Below are positions 18,239 through 28,457 of a DNA stretch of 64,000 nucleotides, in pieces. The notes beneath the pieces are model-generated. The model saw only the letters and a program-made list of their open reading frames with translations, searched no databases and had not been told where the DNA came from. Location: contig DIAM01000014.1 of assembly GCA_002416505.1 (NCBI GenBank), positions 108,638-172,637 of the forward strand, in the 5' to 3' direction. The stretch's first letter is position 1. Each line of letters begins with the position of its first letter. The position numbers and the translations under genes were made by a program. This stretch comes from Gammaproteobacteria bacterium UBA5078 (lineage in GTDB: Bacteria; Pseudomonadota; Gammaproteobacteria; Pseudomonadales; Pseudohongiellaceae).

Positions 18239-20515
18239 TTAGGGGGTAACATCCAGGGTCATAGGTTCGGCGGTGTATACCACCTCGCCGGTCGCCGCGA
18301 CGCTATAACCGATGAAGATCTGCACGCGGCGGTTGATGAACTCCTCGCCGAGCGCAACCGCATTGACGATCTGCAGGTACTCTACCGATGCTAGGGTAGC
18401 GCTGGGACGGTAGGAGCGCAGGCCGGCGAAGCTGCCGTCCCAATCGCTCAGAGAGCCCGCCGCATCGAGCATGACGAAATGCTCACCATCGAGCGTAATC
18501 AGCACGAACATATCGCCAGTCTGGCCAGTATGACGCGAATCCACGAAGAGGCTGAGGTTCACATCCAATTTAACACCCGGGCGCACCGCAGAGACATGGC
18601 TCAGGCCTCTATCCACACTGACCGCGAGTGCGATACGCGCATCGGTAGGCGTGCCCGTCAGGGTCGCCAAGGGGCGATTGGGCAGATACGGCACTCGGGT
18701 AGGGAAATACTGGGCGATCTGATGGCGCGTGATGTTCAAGGCGCGCACCGCATCGGCAGCTTGCGCCATACCGGCGGCGCGCCCACAGGGGGCCCCTAAA
18801 CAGTCCAGCAAGGGCGAGGAGAATCGCGGTAGGCGCACCGTGGTGTTGAAGGCACCCGGATACGCCATCACCGTGGCAAACTTGCCATCCACGCCATAGC
18901 CCGTCGCATAATCGAAGGTGCCGCCGAAGCCATCCTCGAGATGGGAGTGAGTGAGGCCCATATTATGCCCAAGCTCATGGGCAATGACGGAGCTCACAGG
19001 GCAGTCGATGGCCATGGTGGAGTATGCGTAGGCCTTCTCGTTTGACGAGCTCATGTCGCCCTGCGAGCGCAAACCGCCGAGATTCGCCAGACCACAGCGA
19101 TTGAGCTCCGCACCTTGTGGCCGGAACAACATCACTAGGTCCGCACCATAGGTCGTGCGCAGCGCATCGACATTGGCAAAGGCCGCGTCCGAGCGCTTGG
19201 TCAGCGCGTCGAGCGTGCTGTCCATGTTCACGCTATCGCTATAGGAGACGACGCCGTGAAAGACCGGGCGCAGGGTGATCTCAACGCCACTGTCGGCATA
19301 GATCTGGTTCGCGATCGCGATGAGTTGATTGATTCGCGTCTGCGCATGGCCGTTATAGAGGGCATTCGCGCCGGGGGTATACAGTGCCAGCACATCGATG
19401 ACCGAATTCGCCCTACTCAAGGATTCAGAATTGTGCGGGTTCGTGCCCAATAGGTTTTCGTTGAAGTCGCTGATGCCATCGCCATCGGAGTCCAGGAGCA
19501 CATCCTCGACGACATTGATCACCGTATCCTGCTGCACCCCGCCAACCAGTGCCGTGCTGATCAGCCGAGGCTTGGACGAGGCATTGGTGTGCACGCTATA
19601 GCTCACGGACTTATCCTCACCAGCTGCGAAATCCCCTAGCGCGCATTGCAAGACGATCTGCCCGCCGAGCAGGCCCTGTTTACAATTAGCCGGGGCTTGC
19701 GCGAGCGTGCTGTTCTCTAAGACGAAATAGACGTTGAGCGTCAATGCCTCGTGCCGCTCTGCACTAGTATTGCGCATGTTGATCGTGACGTTGGCAGTGC
19801 CACCGACGACGACACTGCCGTTGCCCACCTGCTGCGAAATCGCGAAGTTACTGGCATTGATGCCCGAGTTGCGCGCCTGGGATAGCACTGGCTTGGCAGT
19901 CGATGTGCCCAGCGTCAGCGGCAAGGTCTTGGGAGTGAGCTCAGGCCTGATCACCGGCTGAGCGGCATGCTCGATAATCACATAGTCATTGGCTAGGCTT
20001 TGGCTCTCGAGCGCCCTGCCTTGATATAGCCAGCCCCGATACTCACCGAATGCCTCGGCCCGGCTCGCATCCAACTGCCATACCTGCGCGTCTATCTCGA
20101 TATAGGCAAACACACTCAGAGGACCGACCGTCAACACGAAGGGGCTAGCGTCGGCGCCGCCCAGTAGTGTGCCACGATAGCTATCGTCGCCATTGACCTG
20201 GCGTTTCTGCTCGGTGATAAGAATACGGTTTGGCGGGGTATCGACGGCATTGGCGGGGACGGACAGTATGTCGCCCTCCCTAAGACCCGACAATGCCTTG
20301 TCATTTACGAGTACGGCTAAGGGATCGAGGCTAAAGGAAGGCGCTATGGGCCACGTAGCGTCCTCGCTGGCATAGGTCCAGAATGACATCTGCGCGCTCT
20401 GCGCGAGGCTGCCATGACTGGCACAGACGAGCAGCATCGCCAAGACTATGTGCCGCCCGAGGGCGCCAAGCTGGCCAAATATTGCTGCTAATCGCTGCGC
20501 GGGAGCTGTACCCAT
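18239..20515 (-). CDS. Secreted reprolysin-like metalloprotease
   Basis: A 758-residue protein with a signal peptide (hydrophobic stretch around residues 22-38, ending near S-L-A-Q). A middle part of about 130 residues looks like a beta-sandwich of the CARDB/DUF11 kind, followed by a calcium-binding thrombospondin type-3-like motif (DSDGDGISDFNE). The catalytic domain carries HELGHNMGLTHSH, a full metzincin zinc motif, and resembles M12B/reprolysin-like bacterial proteases. The last about 130 residues are not recognised. The frame is open to 20554, but AGAGGAA lies four bases before the ATG at 20515. It likely acts outside the cell on proteins; the substrate is unknown. Confidence 0.85.
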   Translation of the reverse strand: MGTAPAQRLAAIFGQLGALGRHIVLAMLLVCASHGSLAQSAQMSFWTYASEDATWPIAPSFSLDPLAVLVNDKALSGLREGDILSVPANAVDTPPNRILITEQKRQVNGDDSYRGTLLGGADASPFVLTVGPLSVFAYIEIDAQVWQLDASRAEAFGEYRGWLYQGRALESQSLANDYVIIEHAAQPVIRPELTPKTLPLTLGTSTAKPVLSQARNSGINASNFAISQQVGNGSVVVGGTANVTINMRNTSAERHEALTLNVYFVLENSTLAQAPANCKQGLLGGQIVLQCALGDFAAGEDKSVSYSVHTNASSKPRLISTALVGGVQQDTVINVVEDVLLDSDGDGISDFNENLLGTNPHNSESLSRANSVIDVLALYTPGANALYNGHAQTRINQLIAIANQIYADSGVEITLRPVFHGVVSYSDSVNMDSTLDALTKRSDAAFANVDALRTTYGADLVMLFRPQGAELNRCGLANLGGLRSQGDMSSSNEKAYAYSTMAIDCPVSSVIAHELGHNMGLTHSHLEDGFGGTFDYATGYGVDGKFATVMAYPGAFNTTVRLPRFSSPLLDCLGAPCGRAAGMAQAADAVRALNITRHQIAQYFPTRVPYLPNRPLATLTGTPTDARIALAVSVDRGLSHVSAVRPGVKLDVNLSLFVDSRHTGQTGDMFVLITLDGEHFVMLDAAGSLSDWDGSFAGLRSYRPSATLASVEYLQIVNAVALGEEFINRRVQIFIGYSVAATGEVVYTAEPMTLDVTP

Positions 20516-20627
20516 GCGTTCCTCTGAAAGCTTAGAAGCATTGCCCTTGGGCAATGGACACGGGCAGTTATAGCCTGTGCGTCACGCAGTATACGGGATT
20601 CAATTCGTCTTCGCTACGTGGGAATAT

Positions 20628-21539
20628 TTACCACGATGATATATTTAGGCTTAGTCCGCCGGTATGCAGGGCAATAAGCTCGCTCCCCTGCGCGATCTCG
20701 CCCGATTCGATCATCTTATACAGGCCCCACATCATCTTGCCCGTGTAGACATGCTCCAGAGGGATGCCCGAGCGCGACTCGAAACCCGCCATGAAGTCAT
20801 TCAATGCCGCGTTGGTCTTGCCATAGCCACCGTGATGGAACTTTGTGTTGATAGACCAGCGCGCGGGCGCATTGCAGCCAAGCGCCTGCAGCCAAGTGCT
20901 GACCTGCGGGCTTAGGCTATCTGGTCCCTTCAACACGGAGATGCCGACGACCTCACAGCCACTGGGCGCGGCACTGACTACCCCGGCAAGAGTAGCCGCA
21001 GTGCCGCAGGCCATGAGCACGAGACGTGGGCCAGCCTCGCGCTGCCAACGCAGATGGCCTGCGATCTCGGCACTGCCCTGCACCCCCAATAGATTGCTGC
21101 CCCCCTCGGGAATCAGATAGAAGGGACCGAAACGCCGTTCTAGCGCCGCGGTGAATTCGGGGTCTGCCTTATTGCGATAGTCCCCGCGCGACACGAAATG
21201 CAAGGTCATGCCCTGCTGTTGAGCAAATTGCAGGGCGGGATTCAAGACTCTAGGTGCCTCGCCGCGAACGATTCCGATGCTACGCAGGCCGCTAAGCTTG
21301 CTCGCCGCCGCTAGCGCCACGAGATGATTGGAGTAGGCGCCCCCAAAGCTGAGCACGGTAAGCGCGGCCTGCGCCCGAGCCGCGAGGAGATTGAGTTTGA
21401 GTTTGTACCATTTATTGCCACTGATCTGCGGATGAATCCGGTCGAGCCGCAGCATGCTCAGCGCGATATCGTGTGCACGCAGAATGGGGTCATCGATCGA
21501 CTCGAGGAGCGGGGCGCTGAAATCGGAATCGACAAGCAT
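20628..21539 (-). CDS. PLP-dependent D-cysteine desulfhydrase / ACC deaminase-like enzyme
   Basis: A 303-residue fold-type II PLP enzyme. The lysine that would bind PLP is in ISGNKWYKLKLNL, and the following SFGGAYSNHLVALAAAS and EGGSNLLGVQG (phosphate-binding) segments match the 1-aminocyclopropane-1-carboxylate deaminase/D-cysteine desulfhydrase family. Without key-residue comparison the two activities cannot be separated; D-cysteine desulfhydrase is more common in this group. A GTG at 21545 is an alternative start. The gene stands alone between the secreted protease and tRNA-Asp. Confidence 0.82.
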   Translation of the reverse strand: MLVDSDFSAPLLESIDDPILRAHDIALSMLRLDRIHPQISGNKWYKLKLNLLAARAQAALTVLSFGGAYSNHLVALAAASKLSGLRSIGIVRGEAPRVLNPALQFAQQQGMTLHFVSRGDYRNKADPEFTAALERRFGPFYLIPEGGSNLLGVQGSAEIAGHLRWQREAGPRLVLMACGTAATLAGVVSAAPSGCEVVGISVLKGPDSLSPQVSTWLQALGCNAPARWSINTKFHHGGYGKTNAALNDFMAGFESRSGIPLEHVYTGKMMWGLYKMIESGEIAQGSELIALHTGGLSLNISSW

Positions 21540-21796
21540 ATGCACACACTCAATATTAAATTGTCTCTAGGATTAGGCAGCGACCTCAGGCTCTGCGAAC
21601 TACGACAGGAATAGATCGTGATAGAGGCCATCTCTCGCCATCGACTGCGCACGAAGGCCCTGCTCAATTATAGAGATTTAAGCACCACGAGAATATTCTC
21701 CGCAGCAACGATCAGAGCAATATGCCGATATTGTTGAGGAAGCACGAATAAGCAATGAGGGGGTGAAACTAGATCGAGGTACTACAGATGGGTAAG

Positions 21797-21873
21797 TGGC
21801 GGACCGGACGGGACTCGAACCCGCGACCTCCGGCGTGACAGGCCGGCATTCTAACCGGCTGAACTACCGGTCC
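21797..21873 (-). tRNA. tRNA-Asp (anticodon GTC)
   Basis: Complete cloverleaf on the minus strand: acceptor GGACCGG pairs with CCGGTCC, the anticodon loop is CTGTCAC (GTC), the T-loop is TTCGAGT and CCA is encoded at 21799-21797. It is downstream of tRNA-Val and probably cotranscribed with it. It is a queuosine tRNA. Confidence 0.98.
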
Positions 21874-21904
21874 ACACATACTTACTAACTAACCCATTGA
21901 GATT

Positions 21905-21980
21905 TGGTGGGTGTTGAGGGATTTGAACCCCCGACATTCGCCTTGTAAGGGCGACGCTCTACCAACTGAGCTAAACACCC
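21905..21980 (-). tRNA. tRNA-Val (anticodon TAC)
   Basis: Complete cloverleaf on the minus strand: acceptor GGGTGTT pairs with AACACCC, the anticodon loop is CTTACAA (TAC), the T-loop is TTCAAAT and CCA is encoded at 21907-21905. It is the first tRNA in the Val-Asp pair. Confidence 0.98.
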
Positions 21981-21999
21981 GTTCTCTAGAGTGAGGCGC

Positions 22000-22027
22000 A
22001 TTTTACCGACTTGAGGTGACATGTCAA
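22000..22027 (-). promoter_or_regulatory. Promoter of the tRNA-Val/Asp transcript
   Basis: On the minus strand a perfect -35 TTGACA (22027-22022) is followed after 16 bases by TAAAAT (22005-22000). A GC-rich stretch follows the -10, the kind of discriminator common at stable-RNA promoters, and mature tRNA-Val begins 20 bases downstream. Confidence 0.8.
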
Positions 22028-22108
22028 TAAGTTTTCTTGTCGGTGACAAACGCGCGAGGCCGCAGAAAATAAGGGCTTGACGGCGCTAGTTTCAAACTGA
22101 TAAAGGGC

Positions 22109-24472
22109 CTATTTATTCAGATGTTGGTAGGAGCCATCCCAATCGGCGGGCAGACTTTGCTCGCGCAAAAGCGCTATTCGCTCCAGATAAATTTTATACA
22201 GCAATGTACCGGGCGCGCCTTCTAACAGCGCAGTGAAGTGCCGCTGCGCACTATCCCAGTCCTGTTGGAAATAACACCGCTGCGCCGCGTGGTAGGCTTC
22301 TAGTTCGGCAAGCATGTGCGCACTCCCCTCACCGCTCAAGCACAAGGGCTCGTATGCATTGATAGCGAGATCCTTGCCCTTCACCTTCACCTTATCGATT
22401 AGGCGACACACATAGCCCTCTAGGCCTGCGTAGGTATCCTCTCCGATCAACAGCTTCAGGCCATAGAATTTGGTGAGGCCCTCCAGGCGCGAGCCTAGAT
22501 TCACCGAGTCGCCGAGCACGGTATAGGCGCGACGATAGACCGAGCCCATGTCGCCGACGTTCATCATGCCGGTATTGATCCCGATGCCGATATTAATAGC
22601 AGGAAAACCCTTGGCCGGAAATTCCTCGCGCAGCTGTTCCACCTTAGCCAGTATCGCCAGTGCGGCGGTCACGGCATTGCGGCGATGATTCTTATCCTCG
22701 AGAGGCGCGCCCCAGAACGCCATGATCATGTCGCCCACATATTTGTCGACGGTGCCGTTGTTATCGAAAATAATCTCGGTAACGGGCGTGAAGAATTCGT
22801 TGAGCAACTGCTTCAACTCGGTGGCGGTGAGGGACTCGGACACGGTGGTGAAATCACGAATATCGGCAAACAGCACCGTCATCTCGCGGCTCTCGCCAGA
22901 GAACGTGTAGGCCTCGGGGTTCTCCAGCATGGCGTCAATATGGGCCGGTGGCACATATTGATCGAACATTCCCTTGATGGTCTGGCGCGTTAGTCGCTCG
23001 CTCAAGAAGCCATAGGCCATATTGACCACGCACAGCACGATGATGAGCACTAGTATCAGCGTTAGCGACAGATCCATCTTCGCGTTCGCCCACAGCGCAA
23101 AATTACTCCATACCGCGGCGACAGTGAGCAAGAGCGCCGCCAACCCTAACAGGCCAGGCCCGAGCAGAGGCAGGACAAAACTAAGTGCCATGCCCGCTAC
23201 TAATAGCGTAACGAGGATTGCTCCGTCCTCCCACACAGGCTTGAAGGGAAACGGTGCCTGGCTATTTAAATCGATCCCACTGAGCGCGCTGCGCACATCA
23301 CTCTGCCCACCCGCGGCGATGTCTTGCACGACGAAAGAGTCGAGAATGCCATTGAGAATATTCGCGTGTACCTCCACCCCAGGGTACACCGACTCCAGCG
23401 GCGTGGAGCGCAGATCGAACATGCCCGTGGCCGTGGTCCCCACCAGGACTAGCGCGTTCTCGAGTAGTTGCGGATCGGCGGTTCCGTTAAGCACATCGAT
23501 GGCGGAGACATAGGGATACTGCCCCTCGCCGCTCAAGACCGATCGTCCCACATAGGGCACCAAGACTTGCGCGCGGGCGTCGGTGGCCAGCTCATATTGC
23601 CCGGCGTTACGGCCGATACGAATGCCCTCGACCTGTTCGACACCCCCCATCGGGAAGGTCACGAGCTCGAAGGAATCCTCGAAGAAATACAGGCGTGCCA
23701 TCTCCAGCGCCAAGGTGGGATAGAGCTGATTTTTATAACGCACCACTAGGGGCACGCGGCGAATGATGCCGTCTACATCGGGCAGTTGATTCATGATGCC
23801 GGCGCCGCCGGCATTGTCCTGCAGCACCGGAATATTCGCGGTAAATCCCGCCATCTCCTGCAGCCGCACTCGGTCGGCTACCGACTCATCGATGCGCACG
23901 ATGGACTCGGGAAGAACACCGTACTCCACCTCTTGTACGGGATTGAAGGAGATCGCTAACACCGTATCCATGGCCGGGCTGGCCAGCGCATCGGCCATAA
24001 AACGATCGGCGTCCAAAGCCGTCTCGATGTCACGCATGCGCGCCACGAAGTCTTCCTCTAGAGTGGCGACATCTACGCGCGTGAGCAGGTCCTGCATGGA
24101 GTTGCGCTGCGGCTCGGGGAAGGTGATGTCGAAGCCCACGATGATCACGCCATAGGACTCGAGTTGCGTGACCAGTCGTCCCAAGGTGAAGCGATCCCAG
24201 GGCCACTGCCCTTCTTCCTGCAGACTGCGCTCGTCGATATCCACCACCACGATCTTATTCTCGGGGTTCTTGAGTGGCTTAGGCATGACGTTGAAGCGTT
24301 GGTCATATAGCAGATTGTCGAGGCGGTCTATCAAGGTGCCCATGCCGGCAGGGGGCAGCACATGAAACCATGCAATCAGGAAGGTCATCGTTAGACCTAG
24401 GAATATAGGAAGGCGCCTACCCTTGAGGAGAAAGCGGGTAGTAACTGTCATGGCTTTGCTGGCAAACTTCAT
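22109..24472 (-). CDS. CHASE2-domain class III adenylate/guanylate cyclase
   Basis: A 787-residue membrane sensor enzyme. After an N-terminal transmembrane segment, residues of about 40-390 form an extracytoplasmic CHASE2 domain ([19 protein letters not shown], then [14 protein letters not shown]). Three hydrophobic segments follow, then a cytoplasmic class III nucleotide cyclase domain ([48 protein letters not shown]). It probably makes cAMP in response to an unknown signal. The ATG at 24472 has AGGG upstream; an upstream in-frame ATG at 24511 is less likely. Class III metal-binding aspartates are present. queD is divergent. Confidence 0.9.
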   Translation of the reverse strand: MKFASKAMTVTTRFLLKGRRLPIFLGLTMTFLIAWFHVLPPAGMGTLIDRLDNLLYDQRFNVMPKPLKNPENKIVVVDIDERSLQEEGQWPWDRFTLGRLVTQLESYGVIIVGFDITFPEPQRNSMQDLLTRVDVATLEEDFVARMRDIETALDADRFMADALASPAMDTVLAISFNPVQEVEYGVLPESIVRIDESVADRVRLQEMAGFTANIPVLQDNAGGAGIMNQLPDVDGIIRRVPLVVRYKNQLYPTLALEMARLYFFEDSFELVTFPMGGVEQVEGIRIGRNAGQYELATDARAQVLVPYVGRSVLSGEGQYPYVSAIDVLNGTADPQLLENALVLVGTTATGMFDLRSTPLESVYPGVEVHANILNGILDSFVVQDIAAGGQSDVRSALSGIDLNSQAPFPFKPVWEDGAILVTLLVAGMALSFVLPLLGPGLLGLAALLLTVAAVWSNFALWANAKMDLSLTLILVLIIVLCVVNMAYGFLSERLTRQTIKGMFDQYVPPAHIDAMLENPEAYTFSGESREMTVLFADIRDFTTVSESLTATELKQLLNEFFTPVTEIIFDNNGTVDKYVGDMIMAFWGAPLEDKNHRRNAVTAALAILAKVEQLREEFPAKGFPAINIGIGINTGMMNVGDMGSVYRRAYTVLGDSVNLGSRLEGLTKFYGLKLLIGEDTYAGLEGYVCRLIDKVKVKGKDLAINAYEPLCLSGEGSAHMLAELEAYHAAQRCYFQQDWDSAQRHFTALLEGAPGTLLYKIYLERIALLREQSLPADWDGSYQHLNK

Positions 24473-24618
24473 TGTCGAGCCCTGTGACCTTATTGAGGCA
24501 GTATAAGGCAATCATCCTGTACTTGAAACGCAAGTCCCGGTACCATTCCGGCCGCTCTACCCCGCTACGCGCAGGCAGGGCAGTCTCCTTAAACGATGCG
24601 ATAGAAGCCTTAGTCACC

Positions 24619-24984
24619 ATGGAAATCTTTAAAGAATTTACCTTCGAAGCCGCGCACCGCCTACCCAATGTCCCAGAAGGGCATAAATGTGCGCGCTTGC
24701 ACGGTCACTCGTTCATGGTGCGCATCGCCGTGGCAGGCCCAGTGGGCGAGCATTCGGGCTGGGTAATGGACTTCGGTGATATAAAAGCGGCTTTTCAACC
24801 GGTCTGGAAACAGCTCGACCACTACTATCTCAACGATATTCCCGGTCTCGAAAACCCCACCAGCGAGAATCTCGCCGTCTGGATCTGGGCGAAACTCAAG
24901 CCGCAACTACCCGAATTGAGCAGAATCGAGATCCGCGAGACCTGCACCAGCGGTTGCGTCTACCTCGGCCCCAATCAGGACTGA
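24619..24984 (+). CDS. queD: 6-carboxy-5,6,7,8-tetrahydropterin synthase
   Basis: A 121-residue QueD, the enzyme of queuosine synthesis that converts dihydroneopterin triphosphate to 6-carboxytetrahydropterin. Zinc ligands are visible in FEAAHRLP and LHGHSF (H-x-H), and the catalytic Cys in [21 protein letters not shown] and [11 protein letters not shown] complete the family pattern. The frame is open upstream to 24472, but the family N-terminus begins at the ATG at 24619. Its end overlaps the convergent flavoprotein gene by 10 bases. queC and queE are 22 kb away. Confidence 0.95.
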   Translation: MEIFKEFTFEAAHRLPNVPEGHKCARLHGHSFMVRIAVAGPVGEHSGWVMDFGDIKAAFQPVWKQLDHYYLNDIPGLENPTSENLAVWIWAKLKPQLPELSRIEIRETCTSGCVYLGPNQD

Positions 24985-26222
24985 GCCACGAAATCCGCCG
25001 GCCCCTTACTAAGATCCGCCAGCGCCTCGAGATTTACAGGCAGGCGCTCGGCGATTAACTTCTTGCAGGCCATGAACTCCTTCGCGCTATTGACGCAATC
25101 GGCCGCGATCATGCGGTCTGCACGCAGATAGAACACGGAGATTCCCTTCTCGTCGATCACGCCGGGATCACCCCGCACGATCTCGTGCTCGTGATCTAGG
25201 CGCAGGCCCGCACTCTGCAATTTGACGTCATATTGATCGGACCAGAACCAGGGTAAGGAATCATAGATCTGCGGCTTAGCACACACATTCGCGGCCGCCA
25301 CCCGAGCCTGATCCAAGGCATTCTGTACCGACTCTAGGCGCATGGTGCGCCCATAGCGCGCCGAGGGGAACGCGGTGCAATCACCCGCCGCGACGATATC
25401 CGGATCGCTGGTGCCCATATAGGCGTCGACCACGATTCCGTCCGCCACCTCGAGACCCGCCGCACTGGCCAGTCCGGTCTCCGGCAACACGCCGATACCG
25501 ATCACAAGCAGATCCGCTACGAGCTCTGCGCCATCATGCAACGAGACCACTAGCTCATCCCCCGCAGCGCGAACCGTCTCTACCGTGACGCCGGTGAGAA
25601 CATTCACGCCGTGCTGTTCGTGCAGCAGCCGGAAGTAATCCGAGATGACCGGACTGGCGACTCTTTGTAAAAGTTTATCCGCCATCTCGACCACGCTCAC
25701 CTGCAGGCCCTGCTGTGACATGACCGCGGCCACCTCTAGGCCTATATAGCCACCGCCGACGATGACGGCACGCTTGCCCGATTGCATTTGCCTTCGAATA
25801 CCGGCGACATCGTCGGCGTTGCGCAGATAGTGAACGCCAGCGAGGCCTTCTGCGATCGGCAGGCGTCTAGGCGAGGCACCGGTACACAGCGCCAACTTGT
25901 CATAAGCGAGTGTCTCCCCGCTTGCCAAATGGACGGTCTTGTCGGCGCGACTAATCTGCGTGACCTGCTCCCCTAGCCTCAACTCTATGTCGTTGTTGCT
26001 GTACAGCAGCGCGGGACGAAGCAAGACCGCATCGACTTCCTTCTCCCCGGCCAAGACGGCCTTGGACAAGGGCGGGCGATGATAAGGCATGTGCGTCTCC
26101 GCACTGATCAAGACGATGCGCCCCTGCCAGCCTTCCTTGCGAACCTGCACGGCGAGCAAGGAGCCGGCGTGGCTCGCTCCGATGACGACACAGACAGTCT
26201 GTGCGGATTGCGCTTGACTCAT
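24975..26222 (-). CDS. FAD-dependent ferredoxin/rubredoxin reductase-like protein
   Basis: A 415-residue flavoprotein with two Rossmann motifs: FAD-binding near the N-terminus ([19 protein letters not shown]) and NAD(P)H-binding [13 protein letters not shown] at about residue 152. The FAD-contacting GDCTAF motif follows near 290, and a reductase C-terminal domain with [14 protein letters not shown] ends the protein. This architecture is that of putidaredoxin- or rubredoxin-type reductases that pass electrons to small iron-sulfur proteins, often for P450s or dioxygenases. No partner gene is adjacent, so the electron acceptor is unknown. Confidence 0.87.
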   Translation of the reverse strand: MSQAQSAQTVCVVIGASHAGSLLAVQVRKEGWQGRIVLISAETHMPYHRPPLSKAVLAGEKEVDAVLLRPALLYSNNDIELRLGEQVTQISRADKTVHLASGETLAYDKLALCTGASPRRLPIAEGLAGVHYLRNADDVAGIRRQMQSGKRAVIVGGGYIGLEVAAVMSQQGLQVSVVEMADKLLQRVASPVISDYFRLLHEQHGVNVLTGVTVETVRAAGDELVVSLHDGAELVADLLVIGIGVLPETGLASAAGLEVADGIVVDAYMGTSDPDIVAAGDCTAFPSARYGRTMRLESVQNALDQARVAAANVCAKPQIYDSLPWFWSDQYDVKLQSAGLRLDHEHEIVRGDPGVIDEKGISVFYLRADRMIAADCVNSAKEFMACKKLIAERLPVNLEALADLSKGPADFVAQS

Positions 26223-26231
26223 AGACCTACT

Positions 26232-26912
26232 CTATTCGCGAACACGCCAATCGATAGGCGTCTGTTGGTGGGATTCGAGGTAGTGATTACATCGAGAGAA
26301 CTGATGATTGCCGAAGAAACCGCGGCTGGCCGATAGCGGCGATGGGTGTACGGACTCTAAGACTAGATGCCGACTGCGGTCGATGATCGCGCCTTTGCGC
26401 TGGGCATAATTGCCCCACAGCAAAAACACGAGGTTCTCGCGGCGCTCGTTGAGCAGGGCGATGATGCGGTCGGTAAATCGCTCCCAACCCTTGCGCTGAT
26501 GTGACGCGGTATTTCCTGACTGAACGGTCAACACGGAGTTAAGCAGCAACACGCCCTGCTCCGCCCAGCATTGTAGATTTCCAGTGCGCGGCGGCGCGAT
26601 GCCTAGATCGTTGGCGATCTCTTTGTAGATATTCTTAAGCGAGGGTGGTAACGCCACGCCCGAACGCACCGAGAAGCAAAGGCCGTGCGCCTGCCCTGGC
26701 CCGTGGTAGGGGTCTTGCCCAAGAATCACGACCTTAACCTTCTCAAAGGGAGTCGCGTTCAGCGCGTTGAATATCTCGTTGCCGGCGGGAAAGATCGTCT
26801 GACCCGCCGCCCGCTCCTCGCGCAGAAACTCGCTTAAGGCGCGCATATAGTCGAGCTCGAACTCCGGCGACAACACTCGTTTCCAAGACTCTTCGAGCTT
26901 CACACGCTGCAT
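26232..26912 (-). CDS. ung: Uracil-DNA glycosylase
   Basis: A 226-residue family 1 UDG that removes uracil from DNA. The catalytic water-activating motif [14 protein letters not shown] is near residue 62, and the leucine-intercalation motif [14 protein letters not shown] is near residue 187. The frame is open to 26996, inside lysS, but GGAG stands seven bases before the ATG at 26912, which also gives the normal family length. It lies directly downstream of lysS on the same strand. Confidence 0.96.
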   Translation of the reverse strand: MQRVKLEESWKRVLSPEFELDYMRALSEFLREERAAGQTIFPAGNEIFNALNATPFEKVKVVILGQDPYHGPGQAHGLCFSVRSGVALPPSLKNIYKEIANDLGIAPPRTGNLQCWAEQGVLLLNSVLTVQSGNTASHQRKGWERFTDRIIALLNERRENLVFLLWGNYAQRKGAIIDRSRHLVLESVHPSPLSASRGFFGNHQFSRCNHYLESHQQTPIDWRVRE

Positions 26913-26934
26913 TACTTCTCCGTCACGAGCAGGC

Positions 26935-28452
26935 TTATTTGTCGTGTTGTGGACGCATATGCGGGAACAGCAACACATCTTTGATCGACGGAGCATCGGT
27001 GAACAACATTACCAAGCGATCCACGCCTATGCCCTCACCCGCCGTCGGCGGCAGCCCGTACTCGAGCGCGGTGATGTAGTCGGCATCGTAGTGCATGGCC
27101 TCGTCATCACCAGAGTCTTTCTGCTCTACCTGTTCCTGGAAGCGCTGCGCCTGATCCTCGGCATCGTTGAGCTCCGAGAAACCATTGGCGATCTCGCGGC
27201 CACCGATGAACAATTCGAAACGGTCGGTCACCTCGGGGTCATTATCGTTGGCACGGGCCAATGGCGAAATCTCCGTTGGGTACTCGGTGATAAAAGTAGG
27301 CTGCAGCAATAGGTGTTCGACCTTCTCGTCGAAGATCGCCATGCAGATGCGCCCGGCGCCCCAGCTATCTTCGATATGAATCTCCATAGACGCCGCAAGC
27401 TGTGCCGCGCTGTCGCGCTCTTTTAGCTGCGCAAGTGTCACACCCGGCACGTATTGTACGATAGAGTCGCGCACGCCGAGTCGAATAAAGGGTCTGGCGA
27501 AGTCTAACTCTAAACCTTGATAGTTCAGTGTCGTCTTGCCCAGCACATCCATCGCGATCTTGCGGAACAGCTCTTCGGTCAAGTCCATCATGTCATGGTA
27601 GTCGGCGTAGGCCTGATAGAATTCGACCATGGTGAACTCGGGATTGTGACGCGTCGACAGGCCCTCGTTGCGGAAGTTGCGGTTAACCTCAAACACACGC
27701 TCGAAGCCTCCCACCACAAGACGCTTGAGATAGAGTTCAGGCGCTATGCGCAGATACATCTTCTGATCTAAGGCGTTGTGATGGGTAACGAATGGCTTCG
27801 CAGTGGCCCCGCCTGGGATGACCTGCATCATGGGTGTCTCCACTTCCATGAACTGATGCGCCTCGAAATACTGACGCAGGCTGCTCACGATCTTGGAGCG
27901 CGTAATAAACGTGGCGCGCGAGCTCTCGTTCGCGATCAGATCCACATAGCGCTGGCGATAGCGCACCTCGGTGTCAGACAGACCGCGATATTTATCCGGC
28001 AGCGGACGCAGCGCCTTGGTTAGCAACCGTAGCTGCCCAATCCACACGGTGAGCTCGCCCTTACCGGTGCGAAACACATGCCCCTCGACGCCGACGATAT
28101 CGCCAAGGTCTAGGCCCTTGATCTCGGCCAATAAGTCCTCGGACAATTCCTTGGGGTTGAAGTAGAGCTGAATCTGTTCGGAGACATCTTGCAGGACCAT
28201 GAAGGGCCCACGCATGCGCACGATGCGCCCAGCCACCTTGACCTCGGGGTGTAGATTCTCCAGGGATTCCTTGTCGGTCTCGGCGTAGGCGTCCAAGAGT
28301 TCCTTGGCGAGATTGCTGCGCCGGAAATCATTCGGGAAGGCATTGCGTTGCGCACGAATGCCGTCGAGCTTCTCGCGTCGCTGTGCGATCAACTTGTTCT
28401 CTTCGTGTGGATCGTGTGCTTGCCCTTCGGGTGTTTGAGTCTGCTTAGTCAC
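26935..28452 (-). CDS. lysS: Lysyl-tRNA synthetase (class II)
   Basis: A 505-residue class II synthetase for tRNA-Lys. The N-terminal OB-fold anticodon domain ([18 protein letters not shown]) is followed by the catalytic domain with motif 2 ([20 protein letters not shown]) and motif 3 ([13 protein letters not shown]). Length is typical. It starts five bases after the prfB stop codon, the standard prfB-lysS operon, and its substrate tRNA-Lys is at 45895-45970. Confidence 0.97.
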   Translation of the reverse strand: MTKQTQTPEGQAHDPHEENKLIAQRREKLDGIRAQRNAFPNDFRRSNLAKELLDAYAETDKESLENLHPEVKVAGRIVRMRGPFMVLQDVSEQIQLYFNPKELSEDLLAEIKGLDLGDIVGVEGHVFRTGKGELTVWIGQLRLLTKALRPLPDKYRGLSDTEVRYRQRYVDLIANESSRATFITRSKIVSSLRQYFEAHQFMEVETPMMQVIPGGATAKPFVTHHNALDQKMYLRIAPELYLKRLVVGGFERVFEVNRNFRNEGLSTRHNPEFTMVEFYQAYADYHDMMDLTEELFRKIAMDVLGKTTLNYQGLELDFARPFIRLGVRDSIVQYVPGVTLAQLKERDSAAQLAASMEIHIEDSWGAGRICMAIFDEKVEHLLLQPTFITEYPTEISPLARANDNDPEVTDRFELFIGGREIANGFSELNDAEDQAQRFQEQVEQKDSGDDEAMHYDADYITALEYGLPPTAGEGIGVDRLVMLFTDAPSIKDVLLFPHMRPQHDK

Positions 28453-28457
28453 TGGTC

